DNA of 64,000 nt from Hamadaea sp013361475 (GTDB taxonomy: Bacteria > Actinomycetota > Actinomycetes > Mycobacteriales > Micromonosporaceae): assembly GCF_040654195.1 (NCBI RefSeq), contig NZ_JBFAHM010000003.1, positions 186,001 through 250,000 of the forward strand, read 5' to 3'. The position numbers and the translations under genes were made by a program. The notes under the pieces were generated by a model. It had not been told where the DNA came from. It worked only from the letters and a program-made list of their open reading frames with translations, and made no database searches. Every line of letters starts with the position of its first letter. The first letter of the stretch is position 1. Positions 34,473 to 42,115 of this stretch are shown here, piece by piece.

Positions 34473-35861
34473 GTGAAGCCTCAGCGCATCCTTGTGGTCG
34501 GTGCCGGACATGTCGGGCTCTACGCGGCCCTGCGACTGTCCCGCAAGCTCAGTTCCCGCGAGGCTGAGGTGATCATCGTCGATCCCCAGCCACACATGAC
34601 CTACCAGCCGTTCCTCCCCGAGGCGGCGGCCGGCAACATCTCCCCGCGGCACTCCGTCGTGCCCCTTCGCCGGGAGCTCAAGAAGTGCAAGATCGTTGCC
34701 GGTGAGGTCACCAAGATCTCGCACGGCGCCAAGACGGCGACCGTGCAGCCCTACGTCGGCCCGGCGCTGGAGCTGGAGTACGACCACATCATCGTGGCCC
34801 CCGGCAGCGTCTCGCGTACTCTGCCGATCCCCGGCCTGCGCGAGACGGGCGTCGGCTTCAAGACCATCGGCGAGGCCATCTGGCTTCGCAACCACGTGCT
34901 CGACCGGCTCGACGTCGGGGCCAGCACCAGCGACCCCGGCGTCCGCCGCCGGGCGCTGACCTTCGTCTTCGTCGGCGGCGGCTTCGCCGGCATCGAGGCC
35001 CTGGCCGAGATGGAGGACATGGTCCGCGACGCGATCAACCGGTACTACCCCGAGCTGTCCCCGAACGACGCCCGGTGGGTGCTGGTCGAGGCGGCCCGGC
35101 GAATCCTGCCCGAGGTCGGCCCGGAGATGGGCGCGTACACGGCGGAGCAGCTCACCAAGCGGGGCATCGACGTCCGGCTGGACACCCGGCTGGAGTCGTG
35201 CGTCGACGGCCTGGTGAAGCTGTCCGACGGCGACGAGTTCGTCACCGACACCCTGGTCTGGACGGCCGGCGTCAAGCCCAGCCCGATGCTGGAGGCGACC
35301 GACCTGCCCCGCAACCAGCGTGGTGCGCTCACCTGCCTGCCGACGCTGCAGGTCGTCGACGGCGACCGGATCATCGACGGCGCGTGGAGTGCCGGCGACT
35401 GCGCGGCGGTCCCCGACATCACCGGTACGCCCGACCAGAACGGGCAGCTCCCGTTCTGCTCGCCGAGCGCCCAGCACGCCGTACGCCAGGCCAAGCGCAT
35501 GGCGGACAACATCCGTGCCGCCGTCCGGGGCAGCGCGCTCAAGCCGTACCGGCATAAGCACGTCGGCAGCGTGGCCAGCCTGGGCCTGCACAAGGGCGTC
35601 GCGCACGTCTACGGCGTGAAGCTCAAGGGCTGGCCGGCCTGGATGATGCACCGGACCTACCACATGAGCCGGATCCCCTCGACCAACCGGAAGGTCCGCG
35701 TGGTCGCCGACTGGACGCTGGCGCTCTTCCTCCGCCGTGAGGTCGTGCCGCTGGGCAGCCTGCACACGCCGCACCAGCCGTTCGACGAGGCCGCCGCGGC
35801 GACCCCGCCGCGAGTGGTCACCACGCCGGTTCCCCCGGTACGCGAAAAGGTCGGCGTCTAG
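34473..35861 (+). CDS. ndh: Type II NADH dehydrogenase (NDH-2-like flavoprotein)
   Basis: A 462-residue monotopic FAD enzyme that passes electrons from NADH to quinone without proton pumping. The FAD loop is ILVVGAGHVGLYAAL at the N-terminus, and the NADH loop is VFVGGGFAGIEALAE near residue 170. WTAGVKPSPML and SAGDCAAVPD form the FAD-binding C-terminal motif, and LPFCSPSAQHAVRQAKRM includes the quinone-side AQ(H)A sequence. A C-terminal amphipathic region provides membrane attachment. The start is GTG 34473. A Shine-Dalgarno is weak (GGGAAAA). Confidence 0.9.
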   Translation: MKPQRILVVGAGHVGLYAALRLSRKLSSREAEVIIVDPQPHMTYQPFLPEAAAGNISPRHSVVPLRRELKKCKIVAGEVTKISHGAKTATVQPYVGPALELEYDHIIVAPGSVSRTLPIPGLRETGVGFKTIGEAIWLRNHVLDRLDVGASTSDPGVRRRALTFVFVGGGFAGIEALAEMEDMVRDAINRYYPELSPNDARWVLVEAARRILPEVGPEMGAYTAEQLTKRGIDVRLDTRLESCVDGLVKLSDGDEFVTDTLVWTAGVKPSPMLEATDLPRNQRGALTCLPTLQVVDGDRIIDGAWSAGDCAAVPDITGTPDQNGQLPFCSPSAQHAVRQAKRMADNIRAAVRGSALKPYRHKHVGSVASLGLHKGVAHVYGVKLKGWPAWMMHRTYHMSRIPSTNRKVRVVADWTLALFLRREVVPLGSLHTPHQPFDEAAAATPPRVVTTPVPPVREKVGV

Positions 35862-35929
35862 CCGGCCGCCTCACAGCGCCGGCCGCCTCACAGCGCCGGC
35901 CGCCTTACAGCGCCGTTCCGCCTCACAGC
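35861..35929. repeat. 17-bp tandem array abutting palindromic element A4
   Basis: Four units of GCCGGCCGCCTCACAGC starting at 35861, 35878, 35895 and 35912. The third has one change and the fourth is 18 bp and diverged. The array runs directly from the last base of the ndh stop codon into element A4. The related word GCCGGCTCACAGC occurs at about 24919 after the 57-bp array. Confidence 0.9.
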
Positions 35930-35992
35930 GCTGGATCAGGGATCTCGGTCGAATCTTTCCCCAAGATTCGACCCGGATCCCTGATCCAGCGC
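35928..35992. repeat. Type A palindromic element, copy 4
   Basis: Arms 35928-35955 and 35965-35992 (26 of 28 paired) with a 9-base loop. The outer end GCGCTGGATCAGGGATC matches copy 2. It lies between convergent ndh and the GT-C-like gene and is flanked on the right by GAGCCGGCGC/GAGCCAGCGC words that echo the tandem array in inverse orientation. Confidence 0.92.
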
Positions 35993-36050
35993 TTTCTCGT
36001 GAGCCGGCGCTTCTGGTGAGCCAGCGCGTTCGCGGAGGTGAGCGGGCCGC

Positions 36051-37865
36051 TCAGCGCTTGACGCGCCACACGGTGGCGTCGGCGATGTGCTCGCCCGGAC
36101 CGAGCAGCCGGTTCATCGTGAGCAGGAGCGCGTCCTCGTGGACCGTGGCGGTGAGCACCACGCAGTCGGCCTTCCAGTACGCCAGGTCGCGGCGCGCCAG
36201 CGCCCGATCCGTGTCGTTGACGTCGCGGGCCCGGCCGGTCTTGGCGACATCCGCGATGAGCAGCGACGTCGGGCGCTTGTAGGTGCCGATCGAAGCCCGG
36301 CGGGAGCGCCCGTACGGGCCGATGAAGAAGCCCTCCGGCATGCCGAACGCCACGTCGGTGGCGACGGCGTACCGCATGGGCTCCGGCGCCGGTGGGGTGG
36401 CGATCGGCACCGGCACGATCACCCCGCCTTCGGGTGCGCACTCCCGCCAGTGTCCTTCGCTGTAGAAGCGGGGGACCGCGGGGCGCTCCGCCGTCGGCAG
36501 GGGCGACGGCAGCAACGGCGCCAACGAGGCCACGACCAGCACCGGTACGCCGTACCGCAGGGCCCGGGTCGGCCGGGTGCGTACCTCCTCGATGAGGAGG
36601 ACGAGCAGGACGGCGATGAGCGGCACGGCCGCCAGCGCGAACCGCATCGGCAGCGCGCCGTCGACGATCGGCAGGCCGTGGATGATCCGGTAGAGCCCCG
36701 GAATGCCCGTACGCTCGCGGTCGATCACGATCTGCGGCCCCAGCGACAGCGCGCACATGATCAGCGCCGCGACCGCACAGGCCACCGCGATTGCCTGCCG
36801 GCGCAGCCAGACGACGGCGACCACGGTCACGATCAGCAGCGGCCAGCCGAGGAACGTGTTCAGCTCGGTGTAGCCCGTGGACAGCCGGAGACTGTCGGGC
36901 GATCCCGCGATCGACAGCGGCGAGAACGCGCCGAAGCTGGCCAGGTCGGCGTAGAAGTAATCGGGGCTGAACGGGCCGTCCGGCACACTCTGCCGCCCGG
37001 CGAACTGGGTGAGCAGCGGCCCGGCCAGCAACGCCGCGGCGACGCCGGTCGCCACGCCCAAGCCGGCCAGGAACCGGCCCAGGTCCGCCCGCGATGGTCG
37101 CCGCATCACCGCGTACACGAGGGTGATGACGAAGAGCGTGAGCGCCGTGAGGAAGAGCGTCTCCTCGCCGATGAGGACCTGGAGGCTGACCAGGACCGCG
37201 AGGATGAGGCCGCTGCCGACCGCGCGGTTGCGCTCACCCGCCTGCGCCGCGCGCCACATCCGCACGACCGCCCAGACCATGGCCGGGACCAGCCATTGGG
37301 CCGTGATGTGCAGGTGGGCGTTCGACTGCGAGATCATGCCGGGCGCGAAGCCGCAGAGCGCGGCGCCGACCGTCGAGGCGAACCGCCCGGCTCGCATCGT
37401 CCGGGAGAACAGCAGGTACCAGGCGATCGCCGTGCCGGCCAAGTTGATCGGGACCAGCAGGGCGAAGGTGACGGGAGCGCCGAAGATCAGTGTGATCGGG
37501 GCCAGCACCGCCCCGAGGGCGATCACCGTCGTGTTGGCGAGCAGGTTCACCCCGTCCGGCGCGTTGAGCCGGTCGGTGACGAGGCTGAAGTCGCCGGTCC
37601 AGAGATGGGTGTCGTACGCCAGGAACCACTCGTACAGCGCCTGATCGGTCGGGTTCTGCCCGAGCGCGCGGCCGTGCGGGTCGGCCAGCAGGTCGTGGAC
37701 GAGCCAGAACGCGAATCCGACGAACGCCGCGATGATCACGACGTCGCGCAGCCAGGGCCGGCGGACCGCCTCGAGCAGGCGGCCGCGCGTTCCCTCGGTG
37801 TGCTCGGGAGCCGGAGCCTCCACCGAATCCCGGAGTGGCGTGCGGAGCGGAGCGGTGCGCGTCAC
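36051..37865 (-). CDS. Polytopic membrane protein, GT-C glycosyltransferase-like
   Basis: A 604-residue protein with about twelve membrane helices, a large loop after helix 1 (HDLLADPHGRALGQNPTDQALYEW) and a C-terminal extracytoplasmic domain (about 440-604). The acidic/aspartate pattern in the first loop and the overall layout resemble GT-C enzymes that use lipid-linked sugars, but no family-defining motif is certain. The start GTG 37865 sits six bases after TAGGGT, consistent with a leaderless mRNA. It is divergent from the tRNA-Leu gene. Confidence 0.65.
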   Translation of the reverse strand: MTRTAPLRTPLRDSVEAPAPEHTEGTRGRLLEAVRRPWLRDVVIIAAFVGFAFWLVHDLLADPHGRALGQNPTDQALYEWFLAYDTHLWTGDFSLVTDRLNAPDGVNLLANTTVIALGAVLAPITLIFGAPVTFALLVPINLAGTAIAWYLLFSRTMRAGRFASTVGAALCGFAPGMISQSNAHLHITAQWLVPAMVWAVVRMWRAAQAGERNRAVGSGLILAVLVSLQVLIGEETLFLTALTLFVITLVYAVMRRPSRADLGRFLAGLGVATGVAAALLAGPLLTQFAGRQSVPDGPFSPDYFYADLASFGAFSPLSIAGSPDSLRLSTGYTELNTFLGWPLLIVTVVAVVWLRRQAIAVACAVAALIMCALSLGPQIVIDRERTGIPGLYRIIHGLPIVDGALPMRFALAAVPLIAVLLVLLIEEVRTRPTRALRYGVPVLVVASLAPLLPSPLPTAERPAVPRFYSEGHWRECAPEGGVIVPVPIATPPAPEPMRYAVATDVAFGMPEGFFIGPYGRSRRASIGTYKRPTSLLIADVAKTGRARDVNDTDRALARRDLAYWKADCVVLTATVHEDALLLTMNRLLGPGEHIADATVWRVKR

Positions 37866-37871
37866 GGTGCG

Positions 37872-37877
37872 ACCCTA
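37872..37877 (-). promoter_or_regulatory. Candidate -10 element (TAGGGT) for the GT-C-like gene
   Basis: On the minus strand TAGGGT is followed by six bases (CGCACC) and then the GTG. A -35 is not obvious. A Shine-Dalgarno is absent apart from AGGG inside the element. Confidence 0.45.
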
Positions 37878-37925
37878 CCGTGACTACGGAGATCCGGTAG
37901 TTCTGCGTTACGGTGATTGCGCTGC

Positions 37926-38006
37926 GCCCAGGTGGTGGAACGGCAGACACGGCTGGCTTAAACCCGGCTGCCGCAAGGCGTGCGGGTTCGAATCCCGCCC
38001 TGGGCA
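37926..38006 (+). tRNA. bldA: tRNA-Leu (anticodon UAA), bldA type
   Basis: An 81-nt cloverleaf with a long variable arm. The acceptor stem GCCCAGG pairs with CCTGGGC (discriminator A). The anticodon stem GCTGG/CCGGC flanks loop CTTAAAC (anticodon TAA). The variable arm is GCCGCAAGGC, and the T arm is GCGGGTTCGAATCCCGC. No CCA is encoded. This species reads UUA, a very rare codon in such genomes. In Streptomyces the equivalent gene, bldA, controls development and secondary metabolism. Confidence 0.96.
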
Positions 38007-38007
38007 C

Positions 38008-38301
38008 GTGGAGAGCGAAACTTTGGCCGGTCAGGCCGACTTGCTCGGCCGGCAGGTGGCGCACTGGACCCCGGCGCGCTGGTCCGGCCGCGGCGACGCC
38101 GTGTACGCCCTCGTGCAGCGCCTGGCCGACGCGGCGGCCGCCGCCGAGGGCCAGCCGAGGCGGACGGTGCCCCGGCTCGCCGACACCGTCCTCCCCGACC
38201 AGATACGCGTCATCGTCGCCGATCTGCTGGCCGCCGCCCCCGCCGCTTCGGTCGCCGACGCGCTCGCCGCCGACATCCGCGCTACGCGGCTCACCCTGTA
38301 A
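38008..38301 (+). CDS. Small conserved protein directly downstream of tRNA-Leu(UAA)
   Basis: A 97-residue, helix-rich protein with VAHWTPARWSGRGDAVYALVQRLADAA and LPDQIRVIVADLLAA, a pattern I associate with small actinobacterial hypothetical proteins. The frame is consistent with coding, as the third codon positions are GC-rich. GTG 38008 lies two bases after the tRNA discriminator base. TTG 38023, nine bases after GGAG, is an alternative start (92 residues). The function is unknown. Confidence 0.6.
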   Translation: MESETLAGQADLLGRQVAHWTPARWSGRGDAVYALVQRLADAAAAAEGQPRRTVPRLADTVLPDQIRVIVADLLAAAPAASVADALAADIRATRLTL

Positions 38302-38313
38302 CGGTCGCCGCCT

Positions 38314-38392
38314 GCGTGATCATTGCGCCAGCCATGCTGCTTCGCAGAGCGAATTGCCCCTTTAAACAGCATGGCTGACGCGATGATCAAGC
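38314..38392. repeat. Type C palindromic element, copy 2
   Basis: Arms 38314-38339 and 38367-38392 (26 bp, three mismatches) with a 27-base loop. The outer sequence GCGTGATCATTGCGCCAG matches copy 1 at 17490. Like copy 1, it sits between convergent genes, here the post-tRNA gene and the thiolase. Confidence 0.9.
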
Positions 38393-38399
38393 TTGAAGC

Positions 38400-39647
38400 T
38401 CAGCTGAGCCGTTCCAGGATCATCGCCATGCCCTGGCCGCCGCCGACGCACATCGTCTCCAGCCCGATCTGCTTGTCGTGCCACTGCAGCGAGTTGATCA
38501 GCGTGTTGGTGATCCGCGCGCCGGTCATGCCGAACGGGTGGCCGACCGCGATCGCCCCACCGTTGACGTTGACCTTGTCGAGCGGCAGCCCGAGTTCCCG
38601 GTAGGACGGGATGACCTGAGCGGCGAAGGCCTCGTTGATCTCGGCCAGGTCGATGTCGTCGATCGTCATCCCGGCCCGCGCGAGCGCCTGCTGCGTGGCG
38701 CCGACCGGCCCGATGCCCATGATCTCGGGGCTCATCGCGGTGACGCCGGTGCTGATGATGCGCGCCAGCGGCGTGATGCCCAGTTCGCGCGCCTTCGTGT
38801 CGGACATGATCACGACTGCGGCCGCGCCGTCGTTGAGCGGGCAGCAGTTGCCCGCCGTGACCCGCCCGTCCGGCCGGAAGACCGGCTTGAGGCCGCTGAC
38901 CGCCTCCAGGGTCACCCCGGCGCGGGGGCCGTCGTCGCCGCTCACGACCGTGCCGTCCGGCGTCGTCACCGGCGTGATCTCGCGGGCCCAGAAGCCGTCC
39001 GCGATCGCCTTCTCGGCGAGGTTCTGGCTGCGTACGCCGAACTCGTCCATGTCGGCCCGAGTGATTCCGTGCAGCTCGGCGAGGTTCTCCGCGGTCTGCC
39101 CCATGGCCATGTAGATGTCGGGCAGTTCGCCGTCTTCGCGGGGGTCGTGCCACGGCTCGGCGCCGCCTTGCGCCCGTTGGGCGGTCCGCTGGACGGCCGA
39201 GTCGAACTTCGGATTGCGCCACGAGCCGCCGACCAGCGCCTGCGCCTCGGGCGGAAGACCGTCGGAGCTGCCCCGGGCGAACCGGGAGACCATTTCGACG
39301 CCGGCCGAGAGGAAGACGTCCCCCTCGCCGGCCTTGATGGCGTGGAAGGCCATCCGGGTGGTCTGGAGCGACGAGGCGCAGTACCGGGTGACCGTCGCGC
39401 CCGGCAGGAAGTCCATGCCGAGCAGCGTCGAGACGACCTTCGCCATCTGGTGGCCCTGCTCGCCGCCGGGCATGCCGCAGCCGAGGTAGAGGTCGTCGAC
39501 GGAACGCGGGTCCAGCTGCGGCACCTTGGCCAGCGCCGCCTGGATGATCGTGGTGGTGAGGTCGTCCGCGCGCAGGTCGCGCAGCGAGCCCTTGACGGCC
39601 CGGCCGATGGGAGAACGGGCGGTGGCGACGATGACGGCTTCAGTCAT
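38400..39647 (-). CDS. Acetyl-CoA C-acyltransferase (thiolase)
   Basis: A 415-residue thiolase. The acylated cysteine is in VTRYCASSLQTTR (about 90), and NEAFAAQVIP and VNVNGGAIAVGHPFGMTGAR provide the N and H of the oxyanion and base sites. The second catalytic cysteine is in METMCVGGGQGMA near the C-terminus. It could act in beta-oxidation or acetoacetyl-CoA formation. It has a well-formed promoter and is equivalent in position to mycobacterial fadA3. Confidence 0.93.
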   Translation of the reverse strand: MTEAVIVATARSPIGRAVKGSLRDLRADDLTTTIIQAALAKVPQLDPRSVDDLYLGCGMPGGEQGHQMAKVVSTLLGMDFLPGATVTRYCASSLQTTRMAFHAIKAGEGDVFLSAGVEMVSRFARGSSDGLPPEAQALVGGSWRNPKFDSAVQRTAQRAQGGAEPWHDPREDGELPDIYMAMGQTAENLAELHGITRADMDEFGVRSQNLAEKAIADGFWAREITPVTTPDGTVVSGDDGPRAGVTLEAVSGLKPVFRPDGRVTAGNCCPLNDGAAAVVIMSDTKARELGITPLARIISTGVTAMSPEIMGIGPVGATQQALARAGMTIDDIDLAEINEAFAAQVIPSYRELGLPLDKVNVNGGAIAVGHPFGMTGARITNTLINSLQWHDKQIGLETMCVGGGQGMAMILERLS

Positions 39648-39654
39648 GGCTCCA

Positions 39655-39683
39655 ACCCTACTGGCGAGTAACTAACCTGCCAA
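39655..39683 (-). promoter_or_regulatory. Thiolase promoter (TTGGCA, 17-bp spacer, TAGGGT)
   Basis: On the minus strand -35 TTGGCA (39678-39683), a spacer of exactly 17 bp and -10 TAGGGT (39655-39660) end seven bases before the ATG. Transcription would start at or within one base of the start codon, although GGAG between them could also bind a ribosome. Confidence 0.65.
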
Positions 39684-39685
39684 GG

Positions 39686-40480
39686 TCAGGGGAGTGTCGG
39701 GCTGACCCCGGCCGCGTGGGCGACCGCGGGGAGCAGGGCGTACGCCCAGACGCGGTAGCCGTCGGCGGACGGGTGGTACCGGTCCTCGCACAGCGTGGCC
39801 GGATCGGCCCGGAAGACCGGCCCGGTCTCGGCGCCCAGGTCGACGATCGCACCCCCGGCGGCGTGCACCGCCCGGATCTGGGCTCGGGCGATCCGACGGC
39901 CCAGCCATCCGACGATCTGCCGCAGTGGTGGTGCGATCGCGCGGGCGGCGCCCATGTCGGGGCACGTCCCCACGACCACTTCGACGCCTGCTTCGCGGAG
40001 ACGGCGTACCGCCGCACCGAGATGCGTCGCGGCCTCGCCCGGCGAGCGCAGGCCGATGACGTCGTTCGCGCCGACCAGAATCACGGCCACATCCGGGCGC
40101 AGCCCCAGCAGCGCCCGAGCGACCTGGGTGGCGAGGTCGGAGGAGCGGGAGCCGGAGACTCCGACGCTGGACAGGTCGACCCGGCGGCCGGGCTCCCCGC
40201 CGACCGGGTTGGACAACAACTCGGCCAGCTGACCGCCGACGGTGTCGGCGACCCGGTCGACCCCTACGCCGAGAGCGGCGGAGTCGCCCAGCATCACCAG
40301 ACGCAGCGGTGGAGCGGCGTCGGCCCCGATGCTGGCCCGGACGTTGAGCCCCAGCGCGGGCTGGGCGTACGAGCGGCGGCGCGCCATGATCGCCTCGGCG
40401 GTCAGCAGCGCGGCACCGCCGACGGTGCCGGCGACCAAGGCCACCACCGTCGCCTTCCCGACCCGCTTGAGCAGGCTCAT
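39686..40480 (-). CDS. Membrane-anchored SGNH/GDSL hydrolase (1)
   Basis: A 264-residue esterase-like protein with an N-terminal membrane helix (about 12-32). Block I is VMLGDSAALGVGV with the catalytic serine, block III is VGANDVIG, and block V is DRYHPSADGY with the Asp-x-x-His pair. It probably acts outside the membrane as an O-deacetylase or esterase on envelope glycans or lipids. Its ATG overlaps the stop of the neighbouring paralogue (ATGA). Confidence 0.88.
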   Translation of the reverse strand: MSLLKRVGKATVVALVAGTVGGAALLTAEAIMARRRSYAQPALGLNVRASIGADAAPPLRLVMLGDSAALGVGVDRVADTVGGQLAELLSNPVGGEPGRRVDLSSVGVSGSRSSDLATQVARALLGLRPDVAVILVGANDVIGLRSPGEAATHLGAAVRRLREAGVEVVVGTCPDMGAARAIAPPLRQIVGWLGRRIARAQIRAVHAAGGAIVDLGAETGPVFRADPATLCEDRYHPSADGYRVWAYALLPAVAHAAGVSPTLP

Positions 40481-41610
40481 GTCGACTGTCCCTCCACTCC
40501 GTCGCCGCTGACGACCGCTCGATCCGGCGTCAGCTGGGAGGACGCTGGGTCAGCCCCATCGGTCCAGCCGGCCGCCAGGTGATCGGCAGAGGTGGCGTGC
40601 CGGCCGTTGGCCCGGGCCGCCGGGTCCTCGACCGGCAGGCGCAGCACCTCCCAGACCCGGTGGCGAAGCTGGGCCCATCGACCGGCCGGGCCGCGATCCC
40701 GCCCGCCGACGGAGACCCCGCTGACCTCCGTGCCGGGCAGGCGCACCGCCGCGGCAGCCGCCTCCGGCAGCGACCGTACCCCCTTACCGGTGGTCTGCGC
40801 AGCTGGGCGAGCGTCGCCACGGTGCACGGCGGCGATGGCGGTCGGCAGCAGAGCGGCGCTGGCGATGGCGTAGCCCTCAGCGGACGGGTGGAAGCGGTCG
40901 CTGCCGAACATGCGCTGCGGCTCGCTCGCGAACCGAGGCCCGAGCAGGTCGCCGAGCGACACCGTCCACCCACCCGCCTCGACGACCGCGACGGTCTGCG
41001 CCATGGCCATCTGCCGGCTCCAGTGCCGGGCCAGCCAGCGCAGCGGCGGCCGGATCGGCTGGACCGCACCGAGATCGGGGCATGTTCCGACGACGACCTG
41101 ACATCCGGACGCCCGCAGTGCGCGTACGGCGTCGGCCAGATAGCGGACCGCGGTGGCCCGGCTACCCGCGTGCGTCACGTCGTTGGCGCCGATGAGGATG
41201 ACCGCCAGCTGCGCCCCCACCTCGATGGCCGCGTCGACCTGCGGCCGCAGCTGGGCCGAGGTGGCGCCGACCACGGCGAAGGAGTGCGCGACGACCGGAC
41301 GGCTCAGCCGCCGGGCCAGACCGGTGGCGATCAGCGCGGTGGGGGTCTCCCGGGGGCGGAACACGCCGAATCCGGCCGCCGAGGAGTCGCCGAGCACGAC
41401 CATCGTCAATTCGGGGCCGTCGTATCGTTGACCGTAGCGCCCGTCCGGACGGGGCGGCGGCGCCTCGGCCAACGGGATGATCCGCTTGGCCTGTTCCGCT
41501 TGCGCGTACATCACTCCGGCCGCCACCAGACCCGCGGTGACAGCGAAGCCGCCGCTGTAGGCGACGGCCCGTCCGATGGTCTTGACGGCCTTCTTTCCTG
41601 CGGTGCTCAT
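40477..41610 (-). CDS. Membrane-anchored SGNH/GDSL hydrolase (2) with a C-terminal extension
   Basis: A 377-residue paralogue of the downstream gene, with an N-terminal helix (about 18-38). Block I is VVLGDSSAAGFGV, block III is IGANDVTH and block V is DRFHPSAEGY. A 120-residue C-terminal extension, rich in Ala/Pro and charged residues, has no recognised fold. The pair arose by tandem duplication and is coupled by a 4-bp overlap. The substrate is unknown. Confidence 0.88.
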   Translation of the reverse strand: MSTAGKKAVKTIGRAVAYSGGFAVTAGLVAAGVMYAQAEQAKRIIPLAEAPPPRPDGRYGQRYDGPELTMVVLGDSSAAGFGVFRPRETPTALIATGLARRLSRPVVAHSFAVVGATSAQLRPQVDAAIEVGAQLAVILIGANDVTHAGSRATAVRYLADAVRALRASGCQVVVGTCPDLGAVQPIRPPLRWLARHWSRQMAMAQTVAVVEAGGWTVSLGDLLGPRFASEPQRMFGSDRFHPSAEGYAIASAALLPTAIAAVHRGDARPAAQTTGKGVRSLPEAAAAAVRLPGTEVSGVSVGGRDRGPAGRWAQLRHRVWEVLRLPVEDPAARANGRHATSADHLAAGWTDGADPASSQLTPDRAVVSGDGVEGQST

Positions 41611-41674
41611 GGCGGACTCCGAGTAACGTGGGGCTCGTACCCTTCGGCGTGTGACTCAAGGTTAGCGAGATCAA

Positions 41675-42073
41675 ATGGGACGGACCATCAGGCGTACCGC
41701 AGCCTTCACAGCCTTGTGGAAAGCGGTGACCGCGTCGCATCGCGGTGGACCGGGATTGGCCGACCGGGTGTTCAGCGTGCCGCGGCTGGCCTGGGCCTCG
41801 TTGCGGGGTCAGTATGACGGCTCGGGCCGGTTCCTGTTGATGGCATTGGCGACCTTGTACGTGGTGTCGCCGATCGATCTGGTGCCGGAGATCGTGATGG
41901 GGCCGCTGGGACTCATCGACGACGGCCTCGTCATCGCCTGGATCGCCGGCGCCTTCCTGTCGGAGACCGACCGCTTCCTGCAGTGGGAACGGGTCTTCCC
42001 GAAAGGACGCCGCCGGGAACGCCCGACGAACCCGCGGCCCGGCGACTTCATCGACGGTCAAGTCGTCGACTGA
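41675..42073 (+). CDS. YkvA-family (DUF1232) small membrane protein
   Basis: A 132-residue protein. The family motif LMALATLYVVSPIDLVPEIVM-type core with PIDLVP is clear, followed by LGLIDDGLVIAWIAGAF. It probably spans the membrane once or twice. The function is unknown. It is divergent from the SGNH pair and lies 42 bp before cbs. Confidence 0.85.
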   Translation: MGRTIRRTAAFTALWKAVTASHRGGPGLADRVFSVPRLAWASLRGQYDGSGRFLLMALATLYVVSPIDLVPEIVMGPLGLIDDGLVIAWIAGAFLSETDRFLQWERVFPKGRRRERPTNPRPGDFIDGQVVD

Positions 42074-42103
42074 TCATCGCGAAATAAGATCATCACCGCG
42101 TAA

Positions 42104-42109
42104 TAGGCT
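42104..42109 (+). promoter_or_regulatory. Candidate -10 element (TAGGCT) for leaderless cbs, with upstream direct repeats
   Basis: TAGGCT ends six bases before ATG 42116 and there is no Shine-Dalgarno. Just upstream, GATCATCGCG (42072-42081) and GATCATCACCGCG (42088-42100) form a near-direct repeat that could be a regulator site. Confidence 0.5.
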
Positions 42110-42115
42110 CTGGCC

